From: Litoribacillus peritrichatus
Lineage (GTDB): Bacteria; Pseudomonadota; Gammaproteobacteria; Pseudomonadales; Litoribrevibacteraceae
Reading direction: 5' to 3'
Assembly (NCBI RefSeq): GCF_039537985.1
Contig: NZ_BAABBN010000004.1
Span: 372,001 to 436,000 of the forward strand
Length of the DNA: 64,000 nt
Of the stretch, positions 1 through 8,526 are shown one piece after another. Position 1 is the stretch's first letter; each line of letters starts with the position of its first letter. The notes beneath the pieces were generated by a model that was not told the DNA's origin, ran no database searches, and saw nothing but the letters and a program-made list of their open reading frames with translations. A program made the translations under genes and the position numbers.

Positions 1-663
1 CTGGACGAAGTGGGGGAGTTACCACTGAATGTTCAGGTTAAGCTATTGCGTGTGTTGCAAGAAGGTGAGATCGAGCGAGTGGGGGGCACAGGCACCATTC
101 CGGTGGATGTTCGGGTCATTGCAGCAACAAATCGTGACTTGAGAGTCATGGTGGATGAAGGGCAGTTCCGGTCTGATTTGTATTATCGATTGAATGTTTT
201 TCCGTTAATTTCGCCGCCGTTACGTGACAGAAAAGAAGACATTCCGGCCTTAATTCAGTTTCGATTGCGCAAACTGGAAAAGCAGTTAGGAAAAAGTTTG
301 TTGGGTGTTACGCCTGAAACCATGTCTCAGTTCATGAGTTATCAGTGGCCTGGTAATATCCGGGAGTTAAATAATCTTCTGGAGAGGGCCGCAATCATTA
401 GCGCAACGCCTTGGTTGGAGGTTTCAGGGCTTGAACCTTCGTACCAAAGGAAAGGCAGCGTGACTTCCTCGGTTGCTAAGACGTTATCTTGTTTTTCTGC
501 AAATATGACCATGGCTGAAGCCGAACGAAATCATATCGTCTCGGTTTTGGACTCCGTGGGGTGGTTAATTGCGGGGAAGGGAGGGGCCGCAGAAGTGCTT
601 GACCTGCCGCCGAGTACGTTGCGTTCGAAAATGAAAAAGCTGAATATTCAGCGACCATTGTGA
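1..663 (+). CDS. Sigma-54-dependent NtrC-type transcriptional activator, 3' part
   Basis: The reading frame is open from base 1, so the gene begins before the window. The visible part starts at the Walker B region of a sigma-54-interacting AAA+ domain (LDEVGEL). The sensor/arginine-finger region follows (YYRLNVFPL), then the conserved WPGNIREL motif. It ends in a Fis-type helix-turn-helix (AAEVLDLPPSTLRSKMKKL), expected to bind an upstream activating sequence. Such proteins hydrolyse ATP to open sigma-54 RNA polymerase complexes. The sensory N-terminus, Walker A and GAFTGA loop lie outside the window, so the signal and target genes cannot be inferred. The family is certain and the identity is not. 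Confidence 0.93.
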   Translation: MDEVGELPLNVQVKLLRVLQEGEIERVGGTGTIPVDVRVIAATNRDLRVMVDEGQFRSDLYYRLNVFPLISPPLRDRKEDIPALIQFRLRKLEKQLGKSLLGVTPETMSQFMSYQWPGNIRELNNLLERAAIISATPWLEVSGLEPSYQRKGSVTSSVAKTLSCFSANMTMAEAERNHIVSVLDSVGWLIAGKGGAAEVLDLPPSTLRSKMKKLNIQRPL

Positions 664-722
664 CGTGGTAAATCCAGTAGAATAGCTCAGTTAATCCAGT
701 ACATTTAATTCAGTAATAGCTA

Positions 723-1535
723 ATGAAATTAGAAATCCTTTATATTGACGACAATCTTGTGGCCATCAATAAACCGGCGGGTTTGTTGGTGCATCGTGGT
801 GAACGTGATAAACCGGGTACCTTAATGGCCTTGCAGTTGTTGCGTGATCAGCTTGGGCGAAGAGTTTACCCTGTTCACCGCTTGGATAGAGCAACATCAG
901 GCGTGATGATCTTTGCCTTGAATTCTGAAACCGCAAGTGTGATGGTGGATCAGTGGCGGGAGCGGGATGTTGAGAAACGGTACTTGGCCATCACAAGAGG
1001 CTTTATGCCGGATGAAGTGCATTTGGATTATGCCATGTCTCCACCGATTGATCGCTTTGCTCGCCGGCCAAAGGTTAAACCACCTCAGGAAGCAATTACC
1101 GATTTCCGGTGTTTGGCTACAGTAGAGATACCGATAGCAATTGATAAATACCCTCAGTCTCGGTATTCGCTGGTTGAGGCTTTACCTCGGACGGGAAGAA
1201 AGCATCAGATTCGTCGTCATTTAAAACACCTTAATCATCCGATTATTGGCGATACCCGTTATGGGAAAGGGCGTCATACTCAATATTTTAGGGATCATTT
1301 TCAGTCACCAAGAATGTTACTTCATTCCTGGAAATTGTCTTTCATTCACCCTTATTCAAAGCAGTCATTAACTTTGATTGCTGGTCTGGACACCGTTTGG
1401 TGTTCGCTGCTTGAACGATTTGACTGGCTTAGTGCTTTACCTCAAACGTTACTTTCTGCGACCGATAAAAGCCCCGGTGAGGACGCGTCTCGTGTACTTC
1501 CTGTTCTGCCTGGGGATGACTTGCCAGAGCCGTAG
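723..1535 (+). CDS. truC: tRNA pseudouridine(65) synthase TruC
   Basis: This 270-residue RluA-family pseudouridine synthase has the catalytic motif HRLDRATSG near residue 52; its Asp attacks the target uridine. The second family motif is RTGRKHQIRRH near residue 156, followed by HPIIGDTRYG. The N-terminus (KLEILYIDDNLVAINKPAG) and overall length match E. coli TruC, which makes pseudouridine 65 in isoleucine and aspartate tRNAs, better than the larger RluC/RluD enzymes. There is no S4 domain. The ATG at 723 has no strong Shine-Dalgarno sequence but fits the family start. A palindromic hairpin follows the stop codon. Confidence 0.9.
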   Translation: MKLEILYIDDNLVAINKPAGLLVHRGERDKPGTLMALQLLRDQLGRRVYPVHRLDRATSGVMIFALNSETASVMVDQWRERDVEKRYLAITRGFMPDEVHLDYAMSPPIDRFARRPKVKPPQEAITDFRCLATVEIPIAIDKYPQSRYSLVEALPRTGRKHQIRRHLKHLNHPIIGDTRYGKGRHTQYFRDHFQSPRMLLHSWKLSFIHPYSKQSLTLIAGLDTVWCSLLERFDWLSALPQTLLSATDKSPGEDASRVLPVLPGDDLPEP

Positions 1536-1551
1536 TCACGACATTGATTAA

Positions 1552-1579
1552 ACGAAATACCGTGCGCACGTTATTTCGT
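1552..1579. terminator. Near-perfect palindromic hairpin after truC
   Basis: An 8-bp stem (ACGAAATA/TATTTCGT) encloses a self-complementary CGTGCGCACG core, with only one C/T mismatch pair between them. It lies 17 bases after the truC stop. There is no long T-tract, so termination is likely but could also reflect a protein-binding palindrome. Confidence 0.5.
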
Positions 1580-1746
1580 GTCTGTATTTGGTTTTGTTGT
1601 TGAGGTGTTCACTTTTCCTGGATTGATAATTCTAATTAAATCAATGTGTTAGTTTATTCGAGTGTCGATTTTTAAAGCTTGGTTTGATGGTACATCGCTT
1701 GCAATAGATGCCTGTGACAAGATTTTCTTGATGAGACAGGTAAGTA

Positions 1747-3186
1747 ATGAATAGCAAAATAGATGTAAAGCAACTCGAATCAGAGCCTTCTTTAAGTATT
1801 GTAGAAAGCTTCAACCAAAACGTTCAATCCAGTGAAAAAATTCAAGTTAAAGCGGCTACAGGTTTTCACAGTAATCTAAGAAAGATCGTAGCGGGGCTGG
1901 GTTTTTTAGCGTTTTTTGGTTGTGTCTGGCTGCAATGGGGAGGCCATCAGGCGGTGCTCTGGGATTTATCCAATCGCCAGTTCTTAATTTTCGGCCTTAC
2001 TGTTTGGCCTCAGGATTTGTATTTGCTTTCGTTTGCTCTGGTGATCAGTGCTTTTGGCTTGTTTGCTGTGACGACCTTGTATGGCAGGGTGTGGTGTGGA
2101 TATGCCTGCCCTCAAAGCACCTGGTCATGGGTGTTTATCTGGATCGAGAACTACGTTGAAGGCGACAGAAATAAACGCAGGAAGCTGGATAAGCAGCCTT
2201 GGTCTTTAAGTAAATTTGCTAAGAAATCGCTCAAGCATCTGGGTTGGTTTACGGTGGCATTTTTCACCGGGTTGACGTTTGTGGGCTATTTCACACCCAT
2301 CAGAGAGTTGGTGGCAGACATAATCAGCCTGGATATTTCATTAATTGCCTTGAGTTGGGTGATGCTGTTTACCGTCCTGACCTATTTGAATGCTGGGTGG
2401 TTGCGAGAGCAGGTTTGTTTGCATATGTGCCCATACGCGCGTTTTCAGGCTGTAATGTTTGACAGTAATACCATGGTCATTTCTTACGATGAAGAAAGGG
2501 GTGAACCCAGAACGGCGTCAAAAAGGAAACGAAACCCGGAGTGGGTAGAAGGAAGCCAACCGGCGGTCGGTGATTGTGTGGATTGTACCTTGTGTGTTCA
2601 GGTGTGCCCGACGGACATTGATATTCGGGATGGTCTTCAGTATGAGTGTATCAGCTGCGGAAAGTGCATTGATGCGTGCAACAGCGTGATGGATAAGATG
2701 GGATTTGCCCGAGGCCTGATCAGTTATACCAGCGAGAATAAACTCAAACATAAAGCGTCCTCTTTTTTTTCGAAACGTTTTTTGGGCTATTCAACGGTGT
2801 TGACCATCATGGTTGGCTGTCTTACGTTTGGTGTCCTGACCTTACCAACGGTGGACTTAGAAGTGGATCGCGGCAGAGGTGCCAGTTTATACCGGGAGAA
2901 CTATCTGGGCGATATTGTGAACAGTTATAACCTGAGGGTGATGAACAAAACGCAAACCACCCAAACGTTTGAAGTGAAAGTGACCGGTTTGGACTACAAA
3001 ACGGTGGAAGGCCTTGAGCCTGTTACTTTGGATGTGGGTGAAGTCAGTCAGTTACCGGTTGCGGTCACGGTAAAACTTGAGAAGTTATCCGAACGGGTTT
3101 CGCCGATTCAGTTTGAAGTCTGGAATGTTAATGATCCAGACCAGAATGATGTGGTGGAGAGCCGGTTTGTGGCCCCAGTGCATTAA
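1747..3186 (+). CDS. ccoG: Cytochrome c oxidase accessory protein CcoG
   Basis: This 479-residue membrane ferredoxin of the CcoG/RdxA/FixG family has four or five hydrophobic segments. Near residues 116-122 is the CGYACPQ motif, and near 226-229 is CLHMCPYARFQ. Two 4Fe-4S ferredoxin motifs follow, CVDCTLCVQVCP and CISCGKCIDAC, near residues 279-320. The C-terminal ~120 residues form an Ig-like periplasmic domain typical of the family. CcoG reduces copper for assembly of cbb3-type cytochrome oxidase. The cbb3 structural genes (ccoNOPQ) and ccoHIS are not adjacent here. Start ATG 1747 follows a weak AGGTAAG; the unusually polar N-terminus of ~40 residues precedes the first membrane segment. Confidence 0.93.
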   Translation: MNSKIDVKQLESEPSLSIVESFNQNVQSSEKIQVKAATGFHSNLRKIVAGLGFLAFFGCVWLQWGGHQAVLWDLSNRQFLIFGLTVWPQDLYLLSFALVISAFGLFAVTTLYGRVWCGYACPQSTWSWVFIWIENYVEGDRNKRRKLDKQPWSLSKFAKKSLKHLGWFTVAFFTGLTFVGYFTPIRELVADIISLDISLIALSWVMLFTVLTYLNAGWLREQVCLHMCPYARFQAVMFDSNTMVISYDEERGEPRTASKRKRNPEWVEGSQPAVGDCVDCTLCVQVCPTDIDIRDGLQYECISCGKCIDACNSVMDKMGFARGLISYTSENKLKHKASSFFSKRFLGYSTVLTIMVGCLTFGVLTLPTVDLEVDRGRGASLYRENYLGDIVNSYNLRVMNKTQTTQTFEVKVTGLDYKTVEGLEPVTLDVGEVSQLPVAVTVKLEKLSERVSPIQFEVWNVNDPDQNDVVESRFVAPVH

Positions 3187-3215
3187 CTTAGGATGATGAT
3201 GGTATAGCGTTCCCT

Positions 3216-3243
3216 GAAAGGCCTTCACTGAAGGCCTTTCTTA
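3216..3243 (+). terminator. Rho-independent-type hairpin after ccoG
   Basis: A perfect 11-bp stem (GAAAGGCCTTC/GAAGGCCTTTC) has a 3-nt loop, 29 bases after the ccoG stop. The following T-run is short. Confidence 0.7.
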
Positions 3244-3311
3244 TGGGTGACATTTTTATGTAAAGATTCTATGCTCTGCCAGAACAAATTCAACAGTATG
3301 AAGGACTCTAC

Positions 3312-3941
3312 ATGATCAAAGTCTATGGTTACCCGAAAACACGTGCGACCCGAATCGTTTGGTTGCTGGAAGAGATGGGGATCGATTACCAATATTGTTT
3401 AGTGGACTTTGCAAAGGGGGAGTCTCAGTCGCCCGAGTTTTTGAAAGTGAATCCGGCGGGTAAAGTGCCTGCCGTTGAAATGGATGGATTTGTTATGATC
3501 GAGTCGGGCGCGATCGTTACACATCTAGCGGATAAGTATTCGGCCGGTGAGCTGATCCCTGAAACGGGCACGGCTGAACGCGCACGCTATGAGCAGTGGA
3601 GTTACTTTGCATTAACCGAACTTGAGCAGCCATTGTGGACATTGGGTAAACATAAATTTGCATTGCCTAAGAAATATCGTGTTGAAGCTGCGTTACCGAC
3701 TGCAGCCTGGGAGTTTCAAAAAGCGTTGAAATTACTCAGTGAAGGTTTGGGCGATAAGCAATATATGCTGGGCGATAAATTTACCGCAGTGGATATTTTA
3801 ATGGCGCAAACCCTGCGTTGGGGGATTAATTTCAAACAGCCTGTAGAGCAGGAAAACCTGCTGGCCTATTTGGAACAAGTGGAATCACGGCCTGCCCGAG
3901 AAAAAGCACTGCAAAGAGAAGCGGCAGAAGCTTCCGCTTAA
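3312..3941 (+). CDS. Glutathione S-transferase family protein
   Basis: This 209-residue cytosolic GST has an N-terminal thioredoxin-like domain (about residues 1-78) and an all-helical C-terminal domain. Family marks are the cis-proline region NPAGKVPAVE and ESGAIVTHLADKY, which contains the glutamate-serine pair that holds the glutathione gamma-glutamyl group. The helical N-cap motif appears as FTAVDILMAQTL. The family conjugates or exchanges glutathione on electrophiles; the substrate cannot be predicted. The start is supported by AAGGA eight bases upstream of ATG 3312. The gene stands alone between a terminator and a 285-base gap. Confidence 0.88.
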   Translation: MIKVYGYPKTRATRIVWLLEEMGIDYQYCLVDFAKGESQSPEFLKVNPAGKVPAVEMDGFVMIESGAIVTHLADKYSAGELIPETGTAERARYEQWSYFALTELEQPLWTLGKHKFALPKKYRVEAALPTAAWEFQKALKLLSEGLGDKQYMLGDKFTAVDILMAQTLRWGINFKQPVEQENLLAYLEQVESRPAREKALQREAAEASA

Positions 3942-4226
3942 CTGAACCAATATCTTAGGCTCCTGACGTGCGTGAACTGAATTCTATATTCTCAGTTTCG
4001 AGCTTCAGGGGCTGTTTATAGAACAATATTGTTTGTCAAAATCATCGCTCTTATCTCACGGCCATTCGTCTATCTGTCCATTTATTTATACTTATTTCTG
4101 ATGTAATGTTGTTGATCGAAAAATGACCTTTTTGAATGTGTTGTTCCGTCTATACAACACTGAATTTTACAAATGTTAACTTAAGTGGTGTAGAACCGAA
4201 CACATAACTTCGAGTACGTTTGGAAA

Positions 4227-5339
4227 ATGCTCATAATTTTGAGTGGATTAAAAAATTACAATAACAATATCAGACAATCGAAAATAAGTAGTCTTATGTC
4301 AGGGATCGGACTGGAAAATACTCGAAGAAACGATGCTTTAAGCTCTTCATTGTGCTTGTTGGGTACCTTCTTTCTGACAGTATTTGGTATTAAATCCTAT
4401 TTGTCGGGCTTGCCTTCGTATGGCATGGGTCTGATCATTTTTGCGTTTTGCACTTTTCTGGTTTGGCTTCAATTTCAACTGACTAAGAATTGGCTGGTGT
4501 TTCAGGCGATGATCTGCCTGGGGTTTTCGTTTTTGTATCTTTTTCTTTTGGCCTCCGGTGGTCAGGAAAATACAGGCCTTTTGTGGTGTTATGCGTATCC
4601 GCTGATCGTTTTTTCTTTGTTTGGAAGTCGGTTAGGGGCATTGCTGGTGGGTGTCGTGCTGATTCTTTCTTGCGTGATTTTATACGTTCCGGATTTATCA
4701 TTCGTCAGTCACGGTTATACCGATGATATTAAATATCGCTTTACTGGTTCTATTTTGTTTGTGACTGCGATGGGTTACATGATGGAGAACTCAAGAATGC
4801 AAGCTCAGCGAAAAAGCGATGAAGCGAATGCCGTATTGAAGTCGATGGCGCACCGGGATGAATTAACCGGTTTGTTTAACCGAAGGGGCATTAAAGAATG
4901 TCATGGTTCTGATGCTCACCTGGATTGTTCATCTCAACCGGAGATGACAGTGGCGGTGTGTGACTTAGACCACTTCAAGAAAATAAATGATCAATACGGA
5001 CACGACGTTGGTGATGAGGTGTTAAAGTTGGTCGCCAATAAGTTGAAGACTTGTCTAAGGGAGTCTGATCTGATTGGACGCTGGGGTGGTGAAGAGTTTT
5101 TGATTTTGTTGCCGAAAACCACACTGAAAGAAGGTTATGTGCTCATTGACCGGGTTCGTCAGGTTATTGCGGAATGCGAATACAAGGTCGGCGACGAGCT
5201 GATTACTCTATCGATCAGTTCTGGGTTAAGCTCTACCCGGTATTATGACTCCTGGGATAGTTTAATAAAGGCGGCGGATAAGCATCTTTACCGTGCAAAG
5301 AATCAAGGTCGAAACTGCACTTGTACCACTGAGCACTGA
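4227..5339 (+). CDS. Membrane-anchored GGDEF diguanylate cyclase
   Basis: This 370-residue protein has about five or six hydrophobic segments (roughly residues 40-185) and a C-terminal GGDEF domain beginning at RDELTGLFNRRG. The active-site GGEEF (residues 287-291) is intact. An RESD matching the RxxD inhibitory site sits exactly five residues before it. The protein should therefore make cyclic-di-GMP from GTP with product feedback. The N-terminal membrane module is not a sensor family I recognise. ATG 4227 gives a polar lead of ~25 residues; an internal ATG at 4296 (MSGIGLENTRR) is an equally plausible start because neither has a strong ribosome site. Confidence 0.88.
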   Translation: MLIILSGLKNYNNNIRQSKISSLMSGIGLENTRRNDALSSSLCLLGTFFLTVFGIKSYLSGLPSYGMGLIIFAFCTFLVWLQFQLTKNWLVFQAMICLGFSFLYLFLLASGGQENTGLLWCYAYPLIVFSLFGSRLGALLVGVVLILSCVILYVPDLSFVSHGYTDDIKYRFTGSILFVTAMGYMMENSRMQAQRKSDEANAVLKSMAHRDELTGLFNRRGIKECHGSDAHLDCSSQPEMTVAVCDLDHFKKINDQYGHDVGDEVLKLVANKLKTCLRESDLIGRWGGEEFLILLPKTTLKEGYVLIDRVRQVIAECEYKVGDELITLSISSGLSSTRYYDSWDSLIKAADKHLYRAKNQGRNCTCTTEH

Positions 5340-5525
5340 AGGCTGTTATCAGAGCTTCGGTGCGGAGGTTTGGGTTCTGAAAACCCTGGATCTGGCATGC
5401 AGTTATTCATTTCTGATAGTTTTATTAATTATTTCCTTTCAAAGCATACTGACCTCTGGGTAGTATTATTTCCATATGGAAGACTTCCAAATGGAAGCTT
5501 GTGACGTTCTGGTTGAGGGTAAAGT

Positions 5526-6599
5526 GTGGAGTTTTTAACTGGCTTCGGGTTGGCGTGTTTGTCATTGATTTTTGTATTAATTGCCCGTGATTTTGGCCGT
5601 TTAACCGTTGCCAAGGTGTTTCTTGCGTTGTTATTTGCGGCAGGGGGGTTTCTTTTGCACCCTTTGGTGCCCTCTCAATATCACTGGTTCACCATTGATC
5701 TGCAGGTCATGGTGCCGGGGTTATTTTGGCTTTTATGTCAGTTTGCGTTTACGGATCGGCCCAAATTAAAGTCGGTTTGGGCCGTGATGGCGCTTTACAC
5801 CGCATTGGCTCCTATTACCGCCCGAGCTTTCTGGGATCGAGATGTGGTTGAGGGAGGTATACAGTTCTTTGGCTGGACGTTCGGGGAGTGGCTGGAATAT
5901 CCGGTAATTTTAAATGGTTTATGGGTCATTGTTTCCAACTGGTCGAATGATTTGGTGGAGTCTCGTCGTCGGTTACGGGTTGCGATGTTGGTGATTGTTG
6001 GCTTTGCTGTTGGCAGTGCGGTGGTCTCCTTGAATTTTCGTTTGGCGGGTGAATACACTCGCGCAATCATTGTGTCTGTGTCCACATTTACGGTGGCGCT
6101 TCTCATGCTTAAAGGCAGAACCGGTGCGCTATATGGTGAGGCTCCCGAGCCTAAGCCTCCAGCGGAGTTGATTTTGCAGGCTGAGGAGGAACTTGAACCT
6201 GCTTTTGAAGGCGAGAAAGAAACTGTTTCTGATGCTGTGCCAGACGAAAATACACTTCAGAAAGAAGATGAAAAGAAGTTGCATACGGTTATGGCGAAAG
6301 GTTTTTATCGCACGGAGAACTTAACGCTGCGAATGTTGGCAAAAGAAATCGGGTTGCCTGAATATAAAACCCGAACTTTAATCAATCAAACCATGGGCTA
6401 TCGTAATTTCAATGATTATATAAATCAGTTGCGGATCAGTGAGGCTGCTCAGCGTTTAATTGAAGACCCAGAAGTGCCCATTTTAAATATTTCTTTGGAT
6501 GTGGGGTATCGTTCTATCAGTTCTTTCAATCGTGCTTTTAAAGACATTATGTCTTTGTCACCCACTTCTTACCGGCAAGAAACCATTCAAAAAAACTAA
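5526..6599 (+). CDS. Membrane-anchored AraC-family transcriptional regulator
   Basis: This 357-residue protein has roughly six or seven hydrophobic helices in residues 1-200. An acidic, proline-rich linker follows (about 205-245), then a C-terminal AraC/XylS DNA-binding domain. That domain shows the first helix-turn-helix (LTLRMLAKEIGLPEYKTRTLI) and the classic second motif (ILNISLDVGYRSISSFNRAFK, then SPTSYR). The GTG start at 5526 follows GAGGG at 5515-5519. A membrane sensor fused to an AraC domain suggests detection of an envelope or lipophilic signal. The next genes, on the same strand 255 bases downstream, encode a secreted beta-helix/cytochrome lipoprotein pair and are the obvious candidate targets. 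That link is inference from position. Confidence 0.88.
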   Translation: MEFLTGFGLACLSLIFVLIARDFGRLTVAKVFLALLFAAGGFLLHPLVPSQYHWFTIDLQVMVPGLFWLLCQFAFTDRPKLKSVWAVMALYTALAPITARAFWDRDVVEGGIQFFGWTFGEWLEYPVILNGLWVIVSNWSNDLVESRRRLRVAMLVIVGFAVGSAVVSLNFRLAGEYTRAIIVSVSTFTVALLMLKGRTGALYGEAPEPKPPAELILQAEEELEPAFEGEKETVSDAVPDENTLQKEDEKKLHTVMAKGFYRTENLTLRMLAKEIGLPEYKTRTLINQTMGYRNFNDYINQLRISEAAQRLIEDPEVPILNISLDVGYRSISSFNRAFKDIMSLSPTSYRQETIQKN

Positions 6600-6649
6600 T
6601 GGTAAATTCTTAGGTGTAGGCTGCGAACTCGGTGCCTAATTTTCAGAAT

Positions 6650-6685
6650 GTTGCTCAAAAAGTGCAAATGGAGTTTTTGAGCAAC
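6650..6685. terminator. Perfect 12-bp hairpin after the AraC-type gene
   Basis: GTTGCTCAAAAA and TTTTTGAGCAAC pair perfectly around a 12-nt loop, 50 bases after the regulator stop. The poly-A/poly-T is inside the stem, so it could terminate in either direction or serve as an operator for the downstream lipoprotein operon. Confidence 0.55.
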
Positions 6686-6853
6686 CATAATTCATTGAAT
6701 TGCAAACCCTTTCTAACCCCTGTAAATACTGACTATTCAAGAATTTGCATATGAGTTTTGTAATTTGAAAATAGCTTCTGCTCGTCGGCGGTAGCCAAAC
6801 TCTTTAATTTCTAACTCGTAATAATTACAAAAATAAGTGTTTGGAGATTAGGA

Positions 6854-8500
6854 ATGAAGAATCGAAATTTGAAGCCTGCCTGGTTAAAGAAAAGCTTGTA
6901 CTTGTGTCTAACCGCTGCCTTGTTAGCGGGTTGTAGCAGTGATGACGGAAAAGACGGAACCAACGGTCTTAATGGGGCTGATGGTGCAGCAGGCGCTGCT
7001 GGTGCCGATGGTAATGGAAATCAAGATCCTTCGTTGGTGACAACGTCCGGCTACGCGTTTCCTTCGGACGCCATATTTGTTGCTCCAAACGCTCAGGATG
7101 GAGACAACATCACGGCAGACTTATTGCTGGCATTGTTTGATGCCCCTGCGGGAAGCACCGTGGTGATGCCTAAAGGCAGTTTCGTGGTTGATGAAACGAT
7201 TACGGTTGCTAACGCCAATGAATTAACGTTAACCGGTTATGGAATTACAGACACTAAGCTCGATTTCACCGGGGCTACCGGGGATGACGCATTTCGTTTT
7301 GAAGCTGGTCTCGATATTACTATTCGTGATTTTGGTGTTTACGAGGCCAATAAAAACGGCATTAAAGTGGTGGGCGTTAACGGTGTTCATCTAACGTATA
7401 CCGCGACCATCTGGGAAGGTGCTCTGGAAGCGGATAACGGTGCATATGGGTTGTATCCTCTGCAGAGTCAAAACATCTTAATGGAGCATAACTATGCCCG
7501 TGGTTCTGCGGATGCCGGTATTTATGTTGGCCAGTCCAATAACATTGTGGTGCGTAACAATATAGCCAAAGAAAACGTGGCAGGCATTGAGATTGAGAAC
7601 TCAAACAATGCTGATGTGTATAACAACCTGGCGGTGGGTAATACCGGCGGTATTTTGGTGTTTGATCTGCCTGGGCTGGATCAGGCTTATGGTGGAAACG
7701 TCCGCGTATTTAATAATGAATCATACGCCAATAATGCTGAAAACTTTGCCGGTGGTGGTGCGGTGAGCATTGTTCCTCCGGGTACGGGTATTTTGATTTT
7801 TGCCACCAGTGGTGTGGAAATTTACAACAATACATTGACGGATAACGAAACCTCAGCCATTGAGATAGCAAGTTATTTCTTATCCGATGCGGATGTGGCC
7901 AATTATCCGGCAAATTATGGCGGAACCATGGCCAATGGTTGGAGCCCGCAAATCAAAAACGTTTATATGCACGACAACATCATCAAGCGTTCAGGTGCAA
8001 ATCCTCGCGGAACCTTGCTTACTGATATCGTGAATGGTTACACCGCACCTGTTGCTTTGGGTGGAAAAGGCGAAACTATGCCGGCCATTCTGTACGGCGG
8101 CATTGGTGAGTTACTTTCAAATGCAGGCGCTTTGGCTGCGTTTAACGGTTTGATCACTGATCAGGATGCCATAGATGATGGTGTTAACTATAACCCATAC
8201 ACGGCTGCTGACTTGATTTGTGCCAATAACAATATCAATGATAATGAAGCGGCGGCTTTGCCTCAGTTCCCGGATGTGAACATTGGTTTGGTGTATGGCA
8301 CGGACCCTACCGACAATGCACCTGCTAACTTTGATGGCGACGGTAACCCGGTGCCTACCTTACGAAGCGAACCATTGCAGGGCAATGCCACACTGCTTAA
8401 CTGCACCTTGGATCGGCTGGCGCCAACAGAAGTGACTTTCCGTGGGAAGACTTACGGCTGTTCTGGTGATGACCTGGCTGAACCGGCCTGTTCTTTATAA
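6854..8500 (+). CDS. Parallel beta-helix repeat lipoprotein, partner of a diheme cytochrome
   Basis: This 548-residue exported lipoprotein has a signal peptide ending in the lipobox LLAGC, with lipidated Cys27. A short collagen-like Gly-X-Y stretch follows (about residues 32-55), then a long right-handed parallel beta-helix of the NosD/pectate-lyase type, about residues 90-400. Its turns are rich in Asn ladders, such as NNIVVRNNIAKENVAGIEIEN. The C-terminal ~100 residues carry several Cys. It matches my memory of the TIGR03805 family, usually found in a two-gene pair with the cytochrome family encoded next (17 bases downstream stop-to-GTG). The function of the pair is not established to my knowledge. 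The start has GGAGATTAGGA just upstream. Confidence 0.85.
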   Translation: MKNRNLKPAWLKKSLYLCLTAALLAGCSSDDGKDGTNGLNGADGAAGAAGADGNGNQDPSLVTTSGYAFPSDAIFVAPNAQDGDNITADLLLALFDAPAGSTVVMPKGSFVVDETITVANANELTLTGYGITDTKLDFTGATGDDAFRFEAGLDITIRDFGVYEANKNGIKVVGVNGVHLTYTATIWEGALEADNGAYGLYPLQSQNILMEHNYARGSADAGIYVGQSNNIVVRNNIAKENVAGIEIENSNNADVYNNLAVGNTGGILVFDLPGLDQAYGGNVRVFNNESYANNAENFAGGGAVSIVPPGTGILIFATSGVEIYNNTLTDNETSAIEIASYFLSDADVANYPANYGGTMANGWSPQIKNVYMHDNIIKRSGANPRGTLLTDIVNGYTAPVALGGKGETMPAILYGGIGELLSNAGALAAFNGLITDQDAIDDGVNYNPYTAADLICANNNINDNEAAALPQFPDVNIGLVYGTDPTDNAPANFDGDGNPVPTLRSEPLQGNATLLNCTLDRLAPTEVTFRGKTYGCSGDDLAEPACSL

Positions 8501-8526
8501 GTCTGTCTGCTTAGAAGGTGTATGTT

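Noticed and set aside
3950..4020. Possible terminator after the glutathione S-transferase gene (GGCTCCTGA / TTCAGGGGCT)
   Set aside because: Pairing is broken and the loop is about 40 bases long with no T-tract.
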